A stretch of DNA of 21,191 nucleotides from a virus. The translations under genes were made by a program, and so were the position numbers. This document shows, piece by piece, positions 1 to 5,511 of the stretch. How positions within the stretch are numbered: position 1 is the first letter of the stretch; every line of letters begins with the position of its first letter. The stretch spans positions 1,281 to 22,471 of IMG/VR virus record IMGVR_UViG_3300030101_001912. One strand, 5' to 3'. The notes under the pieces are model-generated. The model was not told the DNA's origin. It was given only the letters and a program-made list of their open reading frames with translations, and ran no database searches.

Positions 1-402
1 ACTGGTGAAACAATATTTTCTAACAACTGGCCTGGTTCTGGCGCGGATTCTAATCATCCCGTCAAAGCTTTCGTGTATGACAACCCAATGCAAACATTTG
101 TCATCTGTTCAGATGCTTCATTAACAAGCGAAGCAACTGCTAGAGGACATGTGTTCGCAAACGCAAATTTTGCAGATGGTGCAGCCGGATCTTCTACGAC
201 TGGTATTTCTTCCGCAAAACTGGCTGTTAGCACAATCGCTGCCACTGCTAATTTAAATCTGAGAATTATGGGTTTCCAAGATGACCCTGAAAACTCTGAT
301 TTTACAGCAGCGGGTATCCCTGTAATTGTTCGTTTAAACAACTCCTTCAATTCACCAAATGGTGCTATTGCAGGTGGTACTGTTTCAACGACTGGCGTAT
401 AA
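1..402 (+). CDS. Capsid-region structural protein, C-terminal fragment
   Basis: The reading frame is open from base 1 and ends at TAA 400-402, giving 133 residues, so the N-terminus lies outside the window. An internal GTG at 73 could be read as a start, but coding sense continues upstream (residues reading NNWPGSGAD..HPVKAFVYDNP), so this is a truncated gene and not a short one. The pattern 'YDNP.QTF.I..D' followed by a Thr/Gly/Ser-rich stretch and 'LRIMGFQDDPEN' matches, from memory, a family of virion proteins encoded next to capsid genes in marine phages. It sits 12 bases upstream of the major capsid gene and is probably a head component or decoration protein. That role is inferred from position; no catalytic motif is visible. 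Confidence 0.75.
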   Translation, partial: TGETIFSNNWPGSGADSNHPVKAFVYDNPMQTFVICSDASLTSEATARGHVFANANFADGAAGSSTTGISSAKLAVSTIAATANLNLRIMGFQDDPENSDFTAAGIPVIVRLNNSFNSPNGAIAGGTVSTTGV

Positions 403-414
403 GGAGACTGACTT

Positions 415-1326
415 ATGGCTATATCTCGCGCACAACTAGCGAAAGAGTTGGAACCAGGTCTCAACGCTTTGTTTGGTATGGAGTACGACAGGTACGAAAA
501 CCAACATACAGAGATCTACGTCACGGAAGCTTCAGATCGAGCATTTGAAGAAGAAGTGATGTTGTCAGGTTTCCAATCCGCACCTACTAAATCAGAGGGT
601 GCGGCGGTAAATTTTGACGACGCTAACGAAGCATACACTGCTCGTTACAACCACGAAACAATAGCGTTGGCATTCTCAATCACTGAGGAAGCTATCGAAG
701 ACAATCTATATGATCGTCTTGGTTCACGTTATACTCGTGCGTTGGCTCGTTCAATGGCACACACAAAGCAAGTTAAGGCCGCTGCGGTTCTTAACAATGC
801 ATTCACCGCAGGCGCTTCTGCGGGTGGTGACGGCAAAGCATTGTGTGCAACTGACCACCCACTCACAAGTGGTGGTACGTTTGCCAACGAACCTGCAACT
901 GCCTCTGACTTAAACGAAACATCTCTTGAAGATTTTCTTATAAGTATCGCAGGCTTTGTAGATGAGCGTGGTCTTAAAATTGCATTACGTGGTTTGAAAC
1001 TTTTAGTTCCAAGACAATTGCAATTTGTTGCAGAGCGTCTGATGGTATCTAACCTTCGTGTTGGTACGGCTGACAATGATGTGAACGCACTACGATCAAT
1101 GGGTATGTTGCCAAACGGTTACGCCGTTAACGACTTCCTAACTGATCCAGATGCATTCTTTATCTTGACAGATGCCCCTCGAGGTTTTGTACATTTCGAA
1201 AGAACTCCAATGTCAACTGGCATGGAAGCAGACTTCGACACAGGTAATATGCGCTATAAAGCTCGGGAGCGTTACAGCTTCGGCTTCAGCGACCCACGTT
1301 GTGTATTTGGTTCCCCTGGAGCTTAA
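415..1326 (+). CDS. Major capsid protein (HK97-fold, Mu gpT-like)
   Basis: The 303-aa product would form the icosahedral shell of the head. The start ATG is preceded by AAGGAG at 401-406 with normal spacing. The N-terminus is amphipathic and helical (about residues 1-30). The segment 'FSITEEAIEDNLYDRLG' (87-103), the following Arg/Ala-rich helix and the loop 'GDGKALCATDHPL' (138-150) are the pattern I know from Mu gpT-like major head subunits and related marine phage capsids. The C-terminus (about 258-303) carries 'GMEADFDTGNMRYKARERYSFGF', typical of the end of an HK97-fold capsid protein. Length is in the normal range without a fused scaffold. It is followed by a strong intrinsic terminator, as expected for the most highly expressed late gene. 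The capsid role is well supported; the exact family name is from memory. Confidence 0.88.
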   Translation: MAISRAQLAKELEPGLNALFGMEYDRYENQHTEIYVTEASDRAFEEEVMLSGFQSAPTKSEGAAVNFDDANEAYTARYNHETIALAFSITEEAIEDNLYDRLGSRYTRALARSMAHTKQVKAAAVLNNAFTAGASAGGDGKALCATDHPLTSGGTFANEPATASDLNETSLEDFLISIAGFVDERGLKIALRGLKLLVPRQLQFVAERLMVSNLRVGTADNDVNALRSMGMLPNGYAVNDFLTDPDAFFILTDAPRGFVHFERTPMSTGMEADFDTGNMRYKARERYSFGFSDPRCVFGSPGA

Positions 1327-1361
1327 TACATGATATAGGGGGTTTACCTCCGAGTATGATT

Positions 1362-1394
1362 GGGGCGACTTCGGTTGCCCCTTTCTTTTTGTTT
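1362..1394 (+). terminator. Intrinsic terminator after the major capsid gene
   Basis: GGGGCGAC (1362-1369) pairs with GTTGCCCC (1374-1381) around a TTCG loop (1370-1373). That is an 8-bp stem with one G-T pair, closed by C-G around the very stable UUCG tetraloop. It is followed by TTTCTTTTTGTTT (1382-1394). This is a textbook rho-independent terminator 35 bases after the capsid stop codon. T7 has a comparable terminator after its capsid gene, and the same role (strong capsid expression with reduced read-through downstream) is likely. Confidence 0.93.
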
Positions 1395-1424
1395 AAAAGT
1401 AAGTTATCTTGTTAACATCCCTGA

Positions 1425-1443
1425 CAGTCGCATGGGGCGACTG
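1425..1443 (+). promoter_or_regulatory. Leader hairpin upstream of decoration-type gene
   Basis: CAGTCGC (1425-1431) and GCGACTG (1437-1443) form a perfect 7-bp stem around the loop ATGGG. There is no T-tract, so it is not a terminator. It lies between the capsid terminator and the ribosome binding site (AGGAG, 1457-1461) of the next gene. Its right half overlaps the 10-base sequence TGGGGCGACT (1433-1442), which is an exact copy of the left arm of the terminator (1361-1370). It may be an mRNA 5'-end stabiliser, an RNase site or part of alternative folding. No clear sigma70-type promoter was recognised in 1395-1467. Confidence 0.55.
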
Positions 1444-1467
1444 ACTAACCCAAGACAGGAGATCGAC

Positions 1468-1929
1468 ATGGGTACGACAACTTTTTCTGGTCCTATTAAA
1501 GCAGGAACCATCAAAGAAACTACGGGTACAACCCTTGGTTCAAACATCAAAAACACTGGTCAAGTAGTAATGTCTCAGACATTTGCAGCAGATCTGTCTG
1601 GTGGTGCATTAGCTGCACAAGTCACAGACGTTGTTATTCCTGCAAATTCACAGATTATCGATTGTGTGCTTGACGTTATTACAGCAGCAAGTGGAGCTAC
1701 AAATATAAGTGTTGGAGACACTGTTGGTGGTGCAGCAACTCTTGTGAACACATTTGGAATTGGAACCACAGCAGGACGTAAATATCCAACTACCGAATCT
1801 GGTGGTACGTTAGCGTGGGAAGACACAGGAACAGCGGACATTCGTTTAACGGTCACTGCTTCTGCTGCAACAAATGCGGGTGAAGTTCGCGTTACTATTC
1901 TGTATGCTCAAAACAATAACCTTGGCTAA
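1468..1929 (+). CDS. Capsid decoration-type virion protein (153 aa)
   Basis: I chose ATG 1468 because AGGAG (1457-1461) sits 6 bases upstream. Longer in-frame starts (TTG 1360, ATG 1432) would run through the terminator hairpin or start inside the leader hairpin loop, and have no ribosome binding site. The 153-aa protein begins 'MGTTTFSGPIKAGTIKETTGTTLG' and ends 'VTILYAQNNN'. It is rich in Thr, Ala, Gly and Val with alternating hydrophobic residues ('VIPANSQIIDCVLDVITA'), suggesting an all-beta fold. I recall this N- and C-terminal pattern from small structural proteins encoded just after the capsid gene in marine phages. A head decoration or stabilisation role is inferred from position and composition; a minor fibre cannot be excluded. 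Confidence 0.78.
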   Translation: MGTTTFSGPIKAGTIKETTGTTLGSNIKNTGQVVMSQTFAADLSGGALAAQVTDVVIPANSQIIDCVLDVITAASGATNISVGDTVGGAATLVNTFGIGTTAGRKYPTTESGGTLAWEDTGTADIRLTVTASAATNAGEVRVTILYAQNNNLG

Positions 1930-1941
1930 TAGGAGGGCACT

Positions 1942-2214
1942 ATGGCTGCTTCTATTTTTGCAAAGACAGCTACGGCGACTGGCACACTACAGGGTGGTCG
2001 AACTAGACTAAAAGCATTTTATGTGAAGACTGCGGGTAGCGGTTCTCCTGCGGTTGTGTTCAAAAACGGTAGTGGCGGAGCGACACAATTATCTATGGTC
2101 TTTCATCAAAGCGATGATAACCAGATTACTATTCCAGATCATGGTATGATCTTTGATGATGAGTGTCATGTGACGCTTACCAACATCGACTCAATCACTG
2201 GATTCTTTGGTTAA
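1942..2214 (+). CDS. Small capsid-module structural protein (90 aa)
   Basis: The start ATG has a strong AGGAGG ribosome binding site at 1931-1936. The 90-aa product is beta-rich ('RLKAFYVKTAGSGSPAVVFKNGSGG', then 'GMIFDDECHVTLTNIDSITGFFG') with one cysteine near the C-terminus. There is no signal peptide or membrane segment. It is the last gene before a second intrinsic terminator, so it belongs with the capsid module rather than the basic genes downstream. From memory it matches a short conserved protein that usually follows the capsid and decoration genes of marine phages. A role as a second decoration protein or head-surface component is plausible but unproven. Confidence 0.75.
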   Translation: MAASIFAKTATATGTLQGGRTRLKAFYVKTAGSGSPAVVFKNGSGGATQLSMVFHQSDDNQITIPDHGMIFDDECHVTLTNIDSITGFFG

Positions 2215-2217
2215 AGC

Positions 2218-2246
2218 AACGGCGGTGTAAGAGCCGCCGTTTTTTC
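2218..2246 (+). terminator. Intrinsic terminator ending the capsid module
   Basis: AACGGCGG (2218-2225) pairs perfectly with CCGCCGTT (2234-2241) around an 8-base loop. A run of six T (2240-2245), partly shared with the stem, follows. It begins 3 bases after the stop codon of the 90-aa gene. No promoter-like sequence is evident in the 10 bases before the next start codon, so downstream late genes must rely on read-through, antitermination or an unrecognised promoter. Confidence 0.92.
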
Positions 2247-2256
2247 TGAGAGTAAA

Positions 2257-2502
2257 ATGGCTAAGATCGATAAAGACAAAATGAAGTGCAACAAACCAAA
2301 ACGTCAGGTTTCTGGCGGCAAGAAGTTTGTTGTTAAAGCGTGTGACAAGGGTAAGGAAAAGATAGTTCGATTTGGGGACGCCAATATGACTATTAAGAAA
2401 TCAAACCCAAAACGTCGTAAGTCTTTTCGTGCTCGTCACGGTTGTGATAAAGGCACCCTTGATAAATTAAAGGCCAAGTACTGGTCTTGTAAGATGTGGT
2501 GA
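2257..2502 (+). CDS. Small basic four-cysteine viral protein (DUF5754-like)
   Basis: The 81-aa product is very rich in Lys and Arg and holds four cysteines (C11, C29, C63, C78), which could form a metal site. The order of motifs is 'MKCNKPKR' (9-16), 'VVKACDKGKEKIVRFG' (25-40), 'RKSFRARHGCD' (54-64) and 'KAKYWSCKMW' (72-81). I recall this series from a family of unknown function found in many marine phages and some large algal viruses (DUF5754; name from memory, not checked). Nucleic-acid binding is a reasonable inference from charge and possible zinc ligands. It is the first gene after the second terminator, with only a weak GAGAG upstream. No enzymatic motif is seen. Confidence 0.78.
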   Translation: MAKIDKDKMKCNKPKRQVSGGKKFVVKACDKGKEKIVRFGDANMTIKKSNPKRRKSFRARHGCDKGTLDKLKAKYWSCKMW

Positions 2503-2507
2503 TTAAA

Positions 2508-2741
2508 ATGAATAAACAAGTCACGATAGCTCTTATAACAGCTTTTATACTCGGTGTTGGGGGTATTGGCTACAGTTGGGCTGATTGGGTTACAAAGACT
2601 TTAATCGCTGTAGACAAGAGAACAGAAGTTATGGCTTCACAAATTGACTTTATGAAAACTCAAATGGAGATTAGATATGGCAATCTCGAGGGCGCAGATG
2701 CGACAGCAAGTATCCAAGCCTCCATCGAAGGGGATAACTAA
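2508..2741 (+). CDS. Single-membrane-segment small protein (holin-like candidate)
   Basis: I chose ATG 2508 over the in-frame GTG at 2496, which lies inside the preceding gene. The 77-aa product has a short basic N-terminus (MNKQ) and one hydrophobic segment at about residues 5-25 ('VTIALITAFILGVGGIGYSW'). A soluble, helical, probably coiled-coil tail follows ('WVTKTLIAVDKRTEVMASQIDFMKTQMEIRYGNLE') and ends acidic. Size and layout would fit a class III-type holin, a small spanin-like inner-membrane protein or a signal-anchored virion factor. No endolysin gene is nearby, so the lysis assignment is only a suggestion. It is wedged between basic soluble genes and its stop overlaps the next start (TAATG). 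Confidence 0.7.
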   Translation: MNKQVTIALITAFILGVGGIGYSWADWVTKTLIAVDKRTEVMASQIDFMKTQMEIRYGNLEGADATASIQASIEGDN

Positions 2742-3019
2742 TGGCAAAGAAAAAGACAAAAAAAGACGCTTGTTATCACAAAGTAAAAAGCCGTTACAAA
2801 GTATGGCCAAGCGCATACGCTTCAGGGGCACTTTCTAAGTGTAGAAAAGTTGGAGCCAAGAACTGGGGTAACTCTGCCAAGAAAGCTGAAGGTGGAATCA
2901 TAGCCTCAGTAGACAATCCAAAACGCACCGCAATGCAGCAGTATGCCCCTGGTGGAGTTATAGCTGCCGGATGCGGTCAAGTTGAAGAGTCTCGTCGTAA
3001 ACGAACAAGGACATTTTGA
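2741..3019 (+). CDS. Small basic viral protein with KVWPSAYAS motif (DUF5872-like)
   Basis: The start overlaps the previous stop (TAATG), with AAGGGG at 2728-2733 as ribosome binding site. The 92-aa product is strongly basic. Its N-terminal half carries 'DACYHKVKSRYKVWPSAYASGALSKCRKVGAKNWG' (residues 9-43). From memory this is a family found both in marine phages and in giant algal viruses (DUF5872 or a relative; not checked). The C-terminal half has two glycine motifs, 'EGGIIASV' and 'APGGVIAAGCG', and ends in a basic tail (RRKRTRTF). Cysteines are at 11, 34 and 78. Nucleic-acid association is inferred from charge; the true function is unknown. The next gene overlaps the stop (TGATG). Confidence 0.78.
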   Translation: MAKKKTKKDACYHKVKSRYKVWPSAYASGALSKCRKVGAKNWGNSAKKAEGGIIASVDNPKRTAMQQYAPGGVIAAGCGQVEESRRKRTRTF

Positions 3020-3252
3020 TGGCGAAAAAAAATTCTTTGCGAGAATGGTTTTCCCAAAACAAGGGCACTGGATGGGTGGATTGCAAGACTGGAAAGCCTT
3101 GTGGTCGTCAAAAAGGTGAAAAACGAAAAGGATATCCTGCTTGTCGCCCTACCATGGCACAATGTACATCCGCTGCAAGGAAAAAGAAATCATCAAAACG
3201 TATCAGTTGGAAACAAAAGAAAGCAACTGGTGGTGTAGTAAGAATCTTTTGA
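3019..3252 (+). CDS. Small basic four-cysteine viral protein (DUF6321-like)
   Basis: I chose ATG 3019 because it gives a TGATG overlap with the upstream stop and has AAGGA at 3007-3011. The 77-aa product has 'WVDCKTGKPCGR' (19-30) and 'KRKGYPACRPTMAQC' (35-49), giving cysteines at 22, 28, 42 and 49 that could bind a metal. 'KRISWKQKK' follows, and the C-terminus is GGVVRIF. I recall this pattern as a conserved unknown family in marine phages (DUF6321-like; from memory). The high positive charge suggests binding to DNA or RNA. The C-terminal '..VRIF' is also the end of the next protein, although the two are otherwise different, which hints at a shared signal. Confidence 0.77.
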   Translation: MAKKNSLREWFSQNKGTGWVDCKTGKPCGRQKGEKRKGYPACRPTMAQCTSAARKKKSSKRISWKQKKATGGVVRIF

Positions 3253-3264
3253 AAGGAGATTTAA

Positions 3265-3534
3265 ATGACTAAAAAGAAAAAAGGCTACAGAAACGGTGGC
3301 AAGACTAAACCCAAGGGAATGAAGAACGGCGGTAAAGCCAAACCCAAGGGAATGAAGAACGGTGGCGTGTCTAAGCCCAAGGGGATGAAGAACGGCGGTA
3401 AAGCCAAACCCAAGGGAATGAGAAACGGTGGCGTGTCTAAGCCCAAGGGAATGAGGAATGGCGGTAAAGCCAAACCCAAGGGAATGCAAAAAGGTGGTAA
3501 AGTTGGTGGTGTGAAGCCTGTGAGGATCTTCTAA
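3265..3534 (+). CDS. Lysine/glycine tandem-repeat protein (six KPKGM-NGG repeats)
   Basis: The start ATG is preceded by a strong AAAGGAG at 3252-3258. The 89-aa product is 'MTKKKKGYRNGGKT', then six copies of an 11-residue unit of the form KPKGM[KRQ][NK]GG[KV][ASV], and the tail GGVKPVRIF. The units alternate between endings KA and VS, so the higher-order period is 22 residues. There are no acidic residues and no cysteines, so the protein is extremely basic and probably disordered when free. A DNA-condensing or packaged internal role, as for histone H1-like tails, is my inference. I cannot name a family. It follows three other basic proteins and is probably co-translated with them. Confidence 0.72.
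   Translation: MTKKKKGYRNGGKTKPKGMKNGGKAKPKGMKNGGVSKPKGMKNGGKAKPKGMRNGGVSKPKGMRNGGKAKPKGMQKGGKVGGVKPVRIF
3307..3504 (+). repeat. 33-bp tandem repeat, six units, coding
   Basis: Units begin at 3307, 3340, 3373, 3406, 3439 and 3472. Each contains an AAACCCAAGGGAATG-like core followed by AAGAACGG-like sequence. Units 2-3 and 4-5 form nearly identical 66-bp pairs, so the array probably grew by pair duplication. The frame is kept because 33 is divisible by 3. Such an array is prone to copy-number change between related genomes and to collapse in short-read assembly. Confidence 0.9.
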
Positions 3535-3539
3535 CCATA

Positions 3540-4229
3540 ATGTCATACCTACAAAGTAATATTCCTTATTTTAAGGCATGGGTTCGTCGTGAATACACAC
3601 ATAATCATGAGCAGTATCACGGTGAGTTTCTTCATGCTATGGTTGTTGCCGTAACAACCATTCCTAATAGATCCCTTAGTTTTCAAGTAATCTTTACTGG
3701 TTGCGAGGCGGAGGGTGAAGAAGAAGATACCGTTCACGGTGGTGCAATGTGGGCAAGAATGCCCATAACAGGTTTGGTTGCCGACATTCCTTTGGAAGAA
3801 TGGCCTGAACCAATGGCAACACATGATGCACAGCCTTGGGATTGTGCTTCTCATTACCATTCCGTGTACGTCTTAGACAGAGCTACACCATGCCCATGGT
3901 TAGCCAAAATAAACGGCGAAATGTTTCCTGCCAAGTATCTGTTTACTGTAGACTATACCAACAGTGAAATCGCAGATGACCCTGCACAACATAAACAAAG
4001 CCATGTTATGCAGCTGTTAGATGCCGGAGAATGGACAGGAAACATAGTAGCGTTACCAAACAATCGAGTAAGAGTTACACATCCTGCTTGGTTTGCGGTG
4101 GGTGAGGGTGCACCAGACTTCAGACCTTCACAACATATACACTATTCAAAAAGTGATTTAGATTATACATTGGATGTGAATAGAGTTTTTGATAATCTTT
4201 ACAATCAGGAGGACAACGATGGAAAATAA
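3540..4229 (+). CDS. Conserved phage protein of unknown function (229 aa)
   Basis: The start ATG lies 5 bases after the preceding stop; the ribosome binding site is weak. The 229-aa product is soluble-looking, with no membrane segment. It is rich in aromatic residues and His, with motifs 'PYFKAWVRREYTHNHEQYHGEF' (9-30), 'HGGAMWARMPITGLV' (67-81), 'QPWDCASHYHSVYV' (99-112), 'ADDPAQHKQSHV' and 'WTGNIVALPNNRVRVTHPAWF' in the second half. The repeated His, Asp and Glu clusters could hold a metal, but I know no enzyme with this order. I recall close relatives in other marine phages, always unnamed. Its acidic-to-neutral character separates it from the basic genes before it. Position before the connector genes suggests a virion or assembly role, which remains a guess. 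Confidence 0.8.
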   Translation: MSYLQSNIPYFKAWVRREYTHNHEQYHGEFLHAMVVAVTTIPNRSLSFQVIFTGCEAEGEEEDTVHGGAMWARMPITGLVADIPLEEWPEPMATHDAQPWDCASHYHSVYVLDRATPCPWLAKINGEMFPAKYLFTVDYTNSEIADDPAQHKQSHVMQLLDAGEWTGNIVALPNNRVRVTHPAWFAVGEGAPDFRPSQHIHYSKSDLDYTLDVNRVFDNLYNQEDNDGK

Positions 4230-4377
4230 AAATAAAGAAGCACCAAATGAGGGTATCAAAGCTCTCCGTGAAGAGGCAAAAACTAACCCAAAAGCACAAA
4301 AGGCTTTGGACAACATGGGCTATAAAAACGGTGGTGCAGTTGTAACCAAAACAAACCAGAACCCACATATGAGTTGA
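4219..4377 (+). CDS. 52-aa charged protein with NGG motif
   Basis: I chose ATG 4219 because a strong AGGAGG (4207-4212) lies 6 bases upstream, inside the end of the previous gene (11-base overlap). The longer in-frame start at 4189 has no such site. The product is highly charged and helical for about 35 residues ('NEGIKALREEAKTNPKAQKALDNMGY'). It then carries 'YKNGGAVV' and a short polar tail ending HMS. The aromatic-Lys-Asn-Gly-Gly motif resembles ones in the repeat protein at 3265 and the large protein at 18615. No family is recognised. It could be a small internal head protein or an assembly cofactor for the connector proteins that follow. Confidence 0.68.
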   Translation: MENKNKEAPNEGIKALREEAKTNPKAQKALDNMGYKNGGAVVTKTNQNPHMS

Positions 4378-4381
4378 TACA

Positions 4382-5047
4382 ATGACAACATCAGGATCAA
4401 GAGACTTTAACCTCGATGTCGGAGAGATAATTGAGGAAGCATATGAAAGATGCGGATTAGAAGTCCGAACGGGCTACGATGCTAAAACGGCACGTAGGTC
4501 TTTGAACTTGATGTTTGCAGATTGGGCTAACAGAGGTTTGAATCTTTGGACTGTAAATCAAGGCACAATTACTTTGACAGCAGGACAAGCCCAACAAACT
4601 TTGACTTCAGATGTTGTTGATGTTTTGGAAGTTGTTCTTCGTAGAGATAACACTGACTTTACAATACAAAGGATAAGTCGTGGTGAGTATCTGACAATAC
4701 CAAATAAAACCACACAAGGTCGTCCTAGTCAGTATTATTTTGACAGGCAAATAGACCCTGTAATAAACCTTTGGTCTGTTCCAGAAAACTCTACTGATCA
4801 GTTGATATATTACTTTGTTCGTAGGATCGAAGATGCAGACACTCTTGTTAATACTACTGATATGCCTTTTCGTTTCTTTCCTTGTATGGTGGCGGGGTTA
4901 GCTTACTACATCTCAATGAAACGTGCTCCTGAACGTTCTCAGCTTTTAAAAGTGGTTTATGAAGAAGAGTTTCAACGAGCCGCAGATGAGGATGAGGGGC
5001 GAACTCCTTTAAAACTACAACCTAGTATTCAATACTTGAGGGTTTAA
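4382..5047 (+). CDS. P22 gp4-like tail accessory/head-completion protein
   Basis: The 221-aa product begins with a helical region 'NLDVGEIIEEAYERCGLEVRTG..AKTARRSLNLMFADWANRGLNLW' (about residues 9-56). This matches the N-terminal pattern of P22 gp4-type tail accessory factors and related adaptors, which bind under the portal ring and start tail assembly. A beta-rich middle section ('GTITLTAGQAQQTL', 'VLEVVLRRDN') is followed by 'GRPSQYYFDRQIDPVINLWSVPE'. The C-terminal helices read 'FRFFPCMVAGLAYYISMKRAPER' and 'LLKVVYEEEFQRAADEDEGRTP'. The protein is longer than P22 gp4 (about 166 aa by memory), as is usual in marine phages. It would act at the portal vertex. Its stop overlaps the next start (TAATG). 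Alternative: a generic connector of the T7 gp11 class. Confidence 0.75.
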   Translation: MTTSGSRDFNLDVGEIIEEAYERCGLEVRTGYDAKTARRSLNLMFADWANRGLNLWTVNQGTITLTAGQAQQTLTSDVVDVLEVVLRRDNTDFTIQRISRGEYLTIPNKTTQGRPSQYYFDRQIDPVINLWSVPENSTDQLIYYFVRRIEDADTLVNTTDMPFRFFPCMVAGLAYYISMKRAPERSQLLKVVYEEEFQRAADEDEGRTPLKLQPSIQYLRV

Positions 5048-5508
5048 TGGCATTTGCTTCTGGAAAAAATGCATACGGCATATCAGATCGATCAGGACGG
5101 CGTTATCGATTACGAGACATGCGTCTTGAATGGACTGGTTCGTTAGTTGGTCCAGATGAGTTTGAACCAAAACATCCACAGTTATTTCCCCCAAAAGCTT
5201 TTCCAGATCCTCAAGCTTTAAGGAACCCTAGACCAGAACAAAACTTAGACGCTGAACGAGCAATACAATATGGTTTCAATCCTGTAGGATTTAAAGACAT
5301 CCCAGGAATAAGTCCTAGAAATAATTTAGTTGCCGAAGGTGGGGTTGGGACAGTTACTGTTGATGTTTCTGGAACTAGCGATGTAATTAATGTTACAGGT
5401 GTCGCTGCTACAGGCGCTGTGGGAGCCGCAACAGTTTCGATTGCGCCAAGGTTCGACAGTACATCTGTTACTTTAGATTCAACATCCGATACATTTGACG
5501 AGGGGTAG
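5047..5508 (+). CDS. Conserved virion protein with a C-terminal TG-VG repeat segment
   Basis: The start overlaps the upstream stop (TAATG). The 153-aa product has an N-terminal conserved part: 'MAFASGKNAYGISDRSGRRYRLRDMRLEWTGSLVGPDEFEPKHPQL' followed by 'DPQALRNPRP' (residues 1-63). I recall this from structural proteins of marine phages, where it sits beside the gp4-like gene. The part from about residue 95 is different: 'GGVGTVTVDVSGTSD' and 'VTGVAATGAVGAATVSI'. That repeat is otherwise found in eleven copies in the protein at 9527, so the tail appears to have been borrowed from, or to match, a fibre module. The end is Ser/Thr/Asp-rich. Probably a small tail or connector-associated protein; the function is unknown. 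Confidence 0.75.
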   Translation: MAFASGKNAYGISDRSGRRYRLRDMRLEWTGSLVGPDEFEPKHPQLFPPKAFPDPQALRNPRPEQNLDAERAIQYGFNPVGFKDIPGISPRNNLVAEGGVGTVTVDVSGTSDVINVTGVAATGAVGAATVSIAPRFDSTSVTLDSTSDTFDEG

Positions 5509-5511
5509 AAT

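Noticed and set aside
1389-1410. A promoter with TTGTTT and TATCTT downstream of the capsid terminator.
   Set aside because: The spacing between the two boxes is only about 10 bases, too short for a sigma70-type promoter.
1360-1467. An N-terminal extension of the 153-aa decoration-type gene using TTG 1360 or ATG 1432.
   Set aside because: It would be translated through the terminator or start in a hairpin loop with no ribosome binding site. ATG 1468 has AGGAG at proper spacing and the family-like start MGTTTFSGPI.
3285-3479. A minus-strand open frame with proline/leucine repeats under the KPKGM repeat gene.
   Set aside because: It is the mirror image of the 33-bp repeat. The plus frame has a strong ribosome binding site and fits the flanking basic genes.
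3307-3504. The 33-bp tandem array considered as a CRISPR array or an origin iteron set.
   Set aside because: Units are directly adjacent with no spacers and keep one reading frame with a start codon and ribosome binding site, so they are coding repeats.
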